Positions 56,932-64,000 of a DNA stretch of 64,000 nt are shown here, in pieces. The stretch is from contig NC_079503.1 in the NCBI RefSeq assembly GCF_030052815.1, positions 50,820,735-50,884,734 on the forward strand, read 5' to 3'. The notes below the pieces were generated by a model that did not search any database, was not told the origin of the DNA, and was given only the letters and a program-made list of their open reading frames with translations. The position numbers were made by a program, and so were the translations under genes. The DNA comes from Hevea brasiliensis (lineage: Eukaryota; Streptophyta; Magnoliopsida; Malpighiales; Euphorbiaceae). The stretch's first letter is position 1. The number at the start of each line of letters is the position of its first letter.

Positions 56932-59454
56932 TTGTTTGATACATACAGTACATTACATTATAAATATGCACTAACGGGAGGAAATCTCCTTGTGTTATTT
57001 GATCTGGGTTCTACCCATTCTTATGTGAGTGCTAGCACCATTAATTGCATTGCTGTTCCATGTACACAAATGGACTTTGAGGTGCTAGTAACAAGTCCGC
57101 TGGGACAGGAGGTCAGGGTTAATGGAATATATAGAGATTGTCCTTTGGTGATCCAAGGACACACTTTCCTATCTGATCTCATTGAAATGCCCTTCAGAGA
57201 TTATGATATCATCTTGGGCATGGATTGGTTAGCTAGGCATTATGCCATGATTGATTGTAGGCTGAAGACAGTCACTTTTGGCCTTCCTCAGTACAGTGAT
57301 GTGGTAATACATGGGGAAAGGCAGTTATTGCCATCAAACATCATTTCGGCTACACTAGCCAGAAAAATGATCAGAAAGGGGTGTGAAGCCTACTTGGCAC
57401 ATGTGGTAGACACCCAAGTGGGGAGTCCAGCATTGAAGGACATCCCTACAGTACATGACTTTCCATATGTGTTTCCTGATGAATTACCAGGATTGCCTCC
57501 GGAAAGAGAAGTTCAGTTTGAAATTAATGTTATGGCTGGTGTGGAACCAATCTCCATAACGCCATACAGAATGGCACCAGCAGAGTTGAAGGAGTTGAAG
57601 ATACAATTGCAAGAAGTACTTGAAAAGGGCTTCATCCGCCCTAGTGTGTCACCTTGGGGAGCGCCAGTATTGTTTGTTAAGAAGAAAGATGGCACTCTTC
57701 GCTTGTGTATTGATTACCAGCAGTCGAATAAGGTGACAATAAAGAACAGATATCCATTGCCTCGCATTGATGATCTGTTTGATCAATTGAAGGGTGCAGC
57801 TGTATTCTCCAAAATTGATTTGCGATCTGGTTATTATCAGTTGAAGGTGCAAGAGCAGAGTATTCCAAAAACTGCTTTCAGAACTCGGTATTGCCACTCT
57901 AAGTTTCAAGTAATGCCATTCGGGTTAACAAATGCTCCAACTGCTTTTATGGATCTGATGAACACTATCTTCAGACCATATCTTGATCAATTTGTGGTGG
58001 TGTTTATTGATGACATTTTGATATATTCAAGGAATGCAGAGGAGCATGACAGACATCTGCGGATTGTACTGCAGACTTTAAGGGAGAAACAGTTATACGC
58101 CAAATTGTCGAAATGTGAATTTTGGCTGAAAGAAATCTCCTTTTTGGGACATGTTGTGTCAGCTGAAGGGATCAAGGTAGATTTCAGCAAGGTAGAAGCT
58201 ATCCCTAATTGGAAGCCGCCCAGGAACATCACAGAAATTCGCAGTTTTCTGGGTTTAACTGGATATTACCGTCGGTTTGTGAAGGGATTTTCTATGTTAT
58301 CTTCTCCATTGACCAAACTGCATCGAAAAGATGTAAAATTTCAGTGGACAGATAAATGTCAGCAGAGTTTTGATGAGTTGAAGAGGTGTTTGACTGAAGC
58401 TCCAGTTCTCACTTTACCTACTCCTGGTAAAGAATACACAGTTTATAGTGATGCTTCTCACAATGGGCTAGGCTGTGTACTGATGCAAGATCGGAATGTC
58501 GTTGCTTATGCATCATGCCAGCTGAAACCGCATGAGAGGAACTACCCAACACATGATCTGGAGCTAGCAGCTATTGTTTTGCTCTGAAGATCTAGAGACA
58601 CTATTTGTATGGGGAGAAATGCTACATTTACACAGATCACAAGAGCTTGAAGTATTTGGGCACCCAGAAGGAATTGAATTTGAGGCAGAGGAGATGGTTA
58701 GAACTCATCAAAGATTATGATTGCTTAATAGACTATCAGCCAGGGAAAGCAAATGTGGTGGCTGACGCCTTAAGTCGCAAGACTACGGCAAGTCTCAGAT
58801 TTTCTCCTTTGTCCATGGTATATGAATTGAAAGCACAACATGCCAGTTTAGAGATTGATGATGAGGGACAGACAGTAGTTGCATGGCATGTACAACCAGT
58901 GTTGATTGATCAGATTAGAATGGCTGCTCAAAGTGATGAAAAATATCAGAAGCTACTGAAAGAAGTCCAGCAAGGCAAGAAACCTGAATTTTCTATGAGA
59001 GATGATGGTTTATTGCTACATCAGGGCAGAATGTGCGTTCCTAGTGATGTGGAATTGAGACAAATCATTATGAAGGAAGCACATGAGTCTCCATTTGCTA
59101 TGCACCCTAGTGGAACTAAAATGTACAGAGAGCTGAAAGAGCATTACTGGTGGATGGGTATGAAGAGATATATAGCTGAATTTGTTTCCAAATGCCTAAC
59201 TTGTCAGCAAGTAAAGGCAGAACATCAAGTTCTAGCTAGTTTGTTACATCCTTTGTCAGTACTAAAGTGGAAATGGGAACGAATAACTATGGATTTTGTT
59301 ATAGGACTTCCAAGGACACAGAGTAGTCATGATGCAGTATGGGTTATAGTTGACAGAATGACCAAGTCTGCTCACTTTTTGCCAGTTCGGATGGACTATA
59401 GCCTGGAAAGATTGGCCAGATTGTACATATATGAGATTGTAAAATTGCATGGAT
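56932..59454 (+). pseudogene. pol: Gy7 pol without gag: protease, reverse transcriptase, RNase H, start of integrase
   Basis: A long frame (56932-58587) runs from leader sequence straight into [12 protein letters not shown] of the protease. There is no capsid or nucleocapsid, and the N-terminal edge of the protease is also lost. Then [40 protein letters not shown] (catalytic FIDD), [16 protein letters not shown] and RNase [12 protein letters not shown] one-base loss near 58583 and a TAG at 58593-58595 (Trp in Gy6) break the frame. 58605-59454 continues through [10 protein letters not shown] and the integrase zinc region [11 protein letters not shown] to EIVKLHG, cut by Co4. The protease shows DLG where Gy1 and Gy6 have DPG. 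The ATG at 56932 is simply the first in frame and may not be used. Confidence 0.9.
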
Positions 59455-60790
59455 TGTTAGTAGTATGCCCTAGAGCATATCATTTAGTATGTATCTTGTA
59501 CATATTTTTATTAATAAAAGGCATTTCCACTTTTCCGTTTACATAATATATTTATGTGTAATAGAAAAGGTCCATTGATATTTTGTTAGAAATATTATTC
59601 TTAAGTTGTTAAGAATATGAGTGACAATATTTCTAGCACAAAGTATCATAAATAGGTTCACAATCGAGGATACTTCATAATAAGGACATGACTTATCCAG
59701 AAAGATTGTATTCATGTTTGTTCCCAAGTTATTTATATGAGATATAAATAAGATGGAATGGTGAGTCTCATGCCATATAACAAATATGATAGGCACTTAT
59801 AAATGATAAGTAGTAGAACCGGTGACACTTATGACAAGCACATGGAGTTTACTCTTGTCAATGTTTTATCATAAATCATATCGTGCATATAATCTTTAGA
59901 CCTGAGATAGCACGATTATCTTGTATATAGGTAGTTTGAGTTTGATCGCTTTCATACTTGTACTATGTATGGGTATATGGGCATGTGTTGGCTCCTGCTA
60001 GTTATATATGGAGGTAGGTGTTGATCAAGAAGGAATCTGTTCCTCTAAGTAAATAGAGATAAAATCCTATGTTCATTTAATTGTTCTTGATGTTTCAAGT
60101 TCTGGCAGACAGATAGATTTATTCGAAAAGAGTTTACGATGAGAAAAATCTTTTAATCAAGAACTGGAATTAAAAGAGAACATAATATTCATAGCAAATG
60201 GAGTTTGACATAAACCATGACTCGGCTTGAGTTGGGATTTTGTATGAGAGAGATTCTAGTGCATGGTAACATATGATTATAGGTTCATTTAAGGTAAACC
60301 TTATTACTAATTGGGTGGCCATGGCATGCTATGCTAGGTGTTAACCATGGTCTATGAGGTTCATAAAATGATTTAGAGAAATCATTTATGGTAAGAAAGA
60401 GTTCTAATGATATTAAGAGTTGATATCATGTCTCATTGCCAATTAGTGATGAGCCTAGTAAGTCACACACATACACAAGTTATCACCTATTTAAATATGA
60501 TTTAATTAATTAATTAAAGAGTTTAATTGATTAATTAAATAGGTTTGGTTTGCAATTAGATTGCAAAGTCCCTAGCATGACTTGAAACCAAATCTAGATT
60601 ATTGGATGTGTAGTATAAATTAAATTTATATTTAAAGTGTTTAAATATGAATTTAATTGATGAGAAATTAATTAATAGAGATTAATTAATTAATTTATAT
60701 TTGATATAAATTAATTAGAAGAAGAAAATAATTATTTTGGGTTAAGAACTCAAAATTAAGACACAGGGGCATTTTGGTCATTTTTCAGTG

Positions 60791-60956
60791 TGACACGTGG
60801 CACCATGAGATGGTGACACATGGCATAACACATAAGCTTGCCAAATATTTTTAATCATGTAAGATGATTAAAATCAAGATTAAATATAGGTTTGACACTT
60901 GGCACAATGTGATTGGGTCACTTAAACCTAGAGCTAATCAAAAGGTGACATGTGGC
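60791..60956 (+). promoter_or_regulatory. Cluster of four TGACA-N2-TGGC-like motifs (G-box/ABRE-like) in Co4 LTR
   Basis: TGACACGTGGCA (60791-60802), TGACACATGGCA (60814-60825), TGACACTTGGCA (60893-60904) and TGACATGTGGC (60946-60956). CACGTGGC is the standard core for bZIP factors of the abscisic-acid type. All lie just upstream of a TATA-like box. Binding is inferred. Confidence 0.5.
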
Positions 60957-60979
60957 TAGGGTTTAATGTGTTAATCTCG

Positions 60980-60988
60980 CTATTTAAG
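60980..60988 (+). promoter_or_regulatory. Candidate TATA box of Co4 LTR
   Basis: CTATTTAAG, conserved in both Co2 LTRs and present twice in the duplicated Co2 5' LTR. It lies about 25 bases after the last G-box-like motif. Confidence 0.5.
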
Positions 60989-61550
60989 TGTGGTTATGAA
61001 AAGAAAACATAACCAGCAGCCTCTCCTCTCATATGTCACGCCACTTTGAGCCTCTCCAGCTATTTCTCTTCATCTCTCATCAATTCAAAGAGATTAGCCA
61101 TCAATCTCTTGAATTAAGAACACTAGAAATTGTTTCTAGTGTCCTGTTTGCATATCTAATCTCTTAAAAGGCAGAACTTGAATTTCTAATTAATAGAAAA
61201 GGCTTTAGAAGCTGTTCAAGGGCTGCCATAGGTGTTCTTGGTGTGGACAAGCTAGAGGGACAACATTTGGTGTCCTGAAGACGAATCTCAAAGCGCGCAT
61301 ACGCAAAGACATCAAGAGGTTAGTGTAATCGTTCTTGATTTAATCTAGGGTTCTAAAATTAATCTGATTAATTTTAAAATCTTAAATGGCAAATACAGAT
61401 CCAAAAACATATTAAAAGAGTTTTAATATGTTGTTTATCATTGAAATCAAATAGATAAAAATAAATCTTGCATGGTGCATGTGACCCTAGGTGAAAAATT
61501 TTGAATTCAATGGTATAATCTTGTGTTTTTCACGCTTCCGTTCCTTCAAT

Positions 61551-61562
61551 TGGTATCAGAGC
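61551..61562 (+). other. Co4 primer-binding site (tRNA-iMet)
   Basis: TGGTATCAGAGC, two bases inside the LTR, then a long leader. Confidence 0.9.
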
Positions 61563-61816
61563 CACTATATTTGCCATTTAGATTGTTGATTATATGATTT
61601 AATTGTGTGATTTGATCATGAGATGATTGATTCATAGCTGGTTGGATTAAGAGGTGTGGCGTCACACATGGTGAAGCCACCATAGGTGGCGGTAACAATG
61701 GTTCCATGGGTGGTTCAAGGTTTGGTTTTTAATTCTGCAATTGTTGTATGATCTAAGGCCTATTCTTTGACTAATTAAAGTGTTTAATTAGTTGTTTTAA
61801 TCACACAATTAAATTA

Positions 61817-62165
61817 TGATTCAAATCAGAATTTTAAAAAAATATTTGAATGTGATTCAAATCTGAATTTTAAAAGTTGTTTGAATGTGATTCAAATCTG
61901 AATTTTTAAAGTTGTTTGAATCATATTTAAATCTGATTTTTTAAAATTGATTCAATAAAATTCAGATCTGATTTTTTAAAAAATATTTGAATGTGATTCA
62001 AATCTAATTTTTTAAAAAATATTTGAATGTGATTCAAATCTGAATTTTTGAAGTTGTTTGAATGTGATTCAAATCTGAATTTTTAAATTTGTTTGAATGA
62101 GATTCAAATCTGAATTTTTAAATTTATTTGAATCATATTCAAATCTGAACTTTTAAGTTGAATAT
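61817..62165. repeat. Minisatellite in Co4 leader, about 10 units of 35-36 bases
   Basis: Unit roughly GATTCAAATCTGAATTTTTA then A-rich/TTGTTTGAATGT. It is homologous to the 5-unit arrays of Co1 and Co2. Confidence 0.9.
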
Positions 62166-62913
62166 GAGATATTCAATTTAATATAAGTATGTATGTTTTA
62201 TTTAATTGTTAAATAGTGATATGCATGATGGATGATCATGGACTATAAAAGACCAATGTGATTGGATTTATTTCTTTTATGTTTCTTTGGGATTGTAAAT
62301 TAATTTATTTTAATTTATTTTGGGCATGTATTATTAAGTTTGTAATATTTTTGGGTTGTAATTTCATTTATTTAAGTTCTTGTAAATTCGCCTTGGTATG
62401 CCAAGGATTACTATGTAATATTGGATTGCAAGAAGTTCAAGGAGGTCAAGAGCATTGGTGGGACCAGTGGGAGGAATTCAAGATCAAGTGTTGATTATGT
62501 ACTCCTTCAGCAACTCTTGTAAAATGAATGAATGAAATGCACCTAGGAATGCCGATTCAATTCTTGGTGGCTCAGAATTGAATCCCTTAGAAAGTCCATG
62601 ATCATACCATATTTCTCGCTTATCCATGAATGCATGAGATGTATGGGAATGTATGCAATTATATGATATATGCATGCTAAATGGATAATGTGCAAAGTGA
62701 GACCTTAATAGTAATTAGGATGGCTATAAAATCTTCCAAACAAATGATTAAGTTGGAAATGCTATAATTAAAGTAATTATAACATAAGCCCTCCATTGGG
62801 GCAATTATTTTAAGAAATTTTAAATAGTTGCATGAGATGCAATTAATTTAAGAGATTTTCTTAAGAATAATTGTTAAGCATGAGATGTTGTAAATATGTA
62901 AATGGTTTGGTGG

Positions 62914-63129
62914 CCAATATTGGATGTACCTGAGGACATTAAAATTATTTGCATAATTACTGGCTCAATGGGATCAACTTAACTAATGCAAGATAAGTCA
63001 ATAATGGATGTACCTGAGATTTTGAGCATTAGGGGCTAGGTAAAGGATTGAACCTTACATGAGATGTGATGGGCAAGGAAGTTGCTCACTTATAGTTTAT
63101 TGTAATTCCAATAATGGATGTACCTGAGG
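62914..63129 (+). promoter_or_regulatory. Triple CArG-like motif, Co4 leader
   Basis: Cores CCAATATTGG (62914), TCAATAATGG (62998) and CCAATAATGG (63108), each followed by ATGTACCTGAG. Spacing is 85 and 109 bases. Confidence 0.55.
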
Positions 63130-63330
63130 ATGATCAATAGAATTATAAGAATTCAATCACCCACTAGAAATCCATCCAACTAGGATTTCCGTTTTCTACT
63201 TTGGAAGTGTAGGATTCGCTAAGTTAGTGGGAGGACCAATTTGATTAAAAGACCATAATCATATTTGGTTAATTACATGATACATTTACTAATTAATCTG
63301 GTTATTTCTGCAGTTAATTTTCTGATAAAA

Positions 63331-64000
63331 ATGAGCACAAAACAACCACCACCATCCAATATCCTTGCAAGCATACTTGATCACAACAGGTTGACAGGAC
63401 CTAATCTGTCTGATTGGCTAAGAAATTTGAAACTTGTCCTGAACCTTGAACATATAGGATATGTTCTAGATTCAAATGTTCCTGGTCCCTTACCTCCAGA
63501 GTCCACACAAGAGGAACATGAAACTTTGGACAAGTGGAAGGAGCATGATATGAGAGCTAAGTGTTACATGCTTGCTTCCATGAGTAATGAGTTACAGAAG
63601 CAACATGAGAACATGCAGAGTGCGAGTGAGATCCTCCTTCGCCTATAAGAGTTGTATGGTGAGCACAGCAGGAATGCTAGGTATAAGATATCTAGACAGC
63701 TATTCCATATGAGGATGTCTGAGGGACAGAATGTTGGGGATCATGTCCACAAGATGATTCGGCTGATTGAGCAGTTGGAACATCTTGACTTCAACATGGA
63801 TTTCCAACTACAGACGGATTTGATCCTTCAGTCCCTTCCTAAGTCTTTTGGGAATTTTGTGACAAATTTCCATATGACTCAATAGGAATGCACCTTAGCT
63901 GGTTTACTCAACATGCTGGTTATTGCCCAAAAGAATATGCCAGGCAATAAAGGAAAAGAGGTAGCTTTGGTTGCATTTTCTTCTGCTGGAAAGTCCAACA
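63331..64000 (+). pseudogene. gag: Co4 gag, 5' part (two stops)
   Basis: The ATG at 63331 matches the Co2 and Co1 gag starts (SNILASILDHNRLTGPNLSD). A TAA at 63646-63648 and a TAG at 63883-63885 each replace a Gln that Co2 retains, so the copy is defective by two single-base changes in the part seen. The segment between them carries MRMSEGQNVGDHVHKM and LQTDLILQSLP. The sequence leaves the window before the nucleocapsid knuckle. Confidence 0.9.

Larger units (their letters stand above)
52976..59454 (+). mobile_element. Gy7: gypsy element lacking gag, interrupted by Co4
   Basis: Plus strand: 5' LTR 52976-56842, primer site, short leader, and then pol directly. It is inserted in the Gy6 5' LTR. 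Its own integrase is cut by Co4 at 59454, so its 3' end is outside the window. Confidence 0.9.
59455..61548 (+). repeat. Co4 5' LTR, 2094 bases
   Basis: TGTTAGTAGTATGCC at 59455 to TTCCTTCA at 61548. It matches the Co2 LTRs in reverse throughout, without the 362-base duplication. Confidence 0.95.
61563..63330 (+). promoter_or_regulatory. Co4 long untranslated leader
   Basis: It is 1.77 kb and longer than in Co2, mainly because of a larger minisatellite. It carries the three CArG-like motifs at 62914-62935, 62999-63018 and 63108-63129. No protein is evident. Confidence 0.7.
59455..64000 (+). mobile_element. Co4: copia element of the Co1/Co2 family, runs off the right edge
   Basis: LTR 59455-61548, primer site, 1.8 kb leader and gag. 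It is inserted in the Gy7 integrase; TGGAT (59450-59454) would be the left half of the target duplication. It is the top of the nested stack and probably the latest insertion in it. Whether it has protease is not visible. Confidence 0.95.

Overview
The window looks like repeat-dense nuclear DNA of a flowering plant, most likely a eudicot and probably pericentromeric or other heterochromatin. I base this on plant-type Ty3/gypsy elements with a chromodomain-like integrase tail and 3.4-3.9 kb LTRs (Tekay/Del-like, by inference), Ty1/copia elements primed by initiator tRNA-Met, strong A+T bias, and no recognisable host gene. The species cannot be fixed from the sequence. Nearly every base belongs to an LTR retrotransposon, and every coding region is broken.

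Layout. Gy1 (1-8695, minus) is a gypsy element whose 3' LTR runs off the left edge. An unassigned stretch follows (8696-9380). Gy2 (about 9381-14591, minus) keeps only an LTR and gag and sits in the gag of Gy3 (14592-18551, minus). Co1 is a degraded copia element (18552-19900 plus 29666-35515, minus) split by a younger relative, Co2 (19901-29665, minus), which is complete from LTR to LTR. A gypsy-LTR-like fragment (35516-36437) is followed by a stack that opens to the right: Gy4 LTR piece (36438-36968) contains Gy5 (36969-40725), which contains Gy6 (40726-52975), which contains Gy7 (52976-59454, plus), which contains Co4 (59455 to the right edge, plus). A short piece of a different copia, Co3, lies inside the Gy5 LTR.

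How the parts work. In each gypsy element the LTR would drive a transcript primed at a tRNA-Met site and coding for Gag, protease, reverse transcriptase, RNase H and a chromodomain-type integrase. None is intact here. Gy2 has gag without pol and Gy7 has pol without gag. Co1 and Co2 share the same loss of the whole protease region, so that deletion probably predates their spread and the lineage would have needed protease in trans.

The most interesting signals lie outside the proteins. (1) A pair of adjacent RNA hairpins recurs in the gypsy LTRs, with compensatory base changes between families. (2) The copia leader carries three evenly placed copies of a 20-22 base motif that contains CArG-box-like cores. 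(3) A 362-bp duplication in the Co2 5' LTR doubles the putative core promoter. (4) Co1 has complementary LTR truncations, as expected for a reintegrated one-LTR circle. All alignments were done by eye; no search or computation was run.
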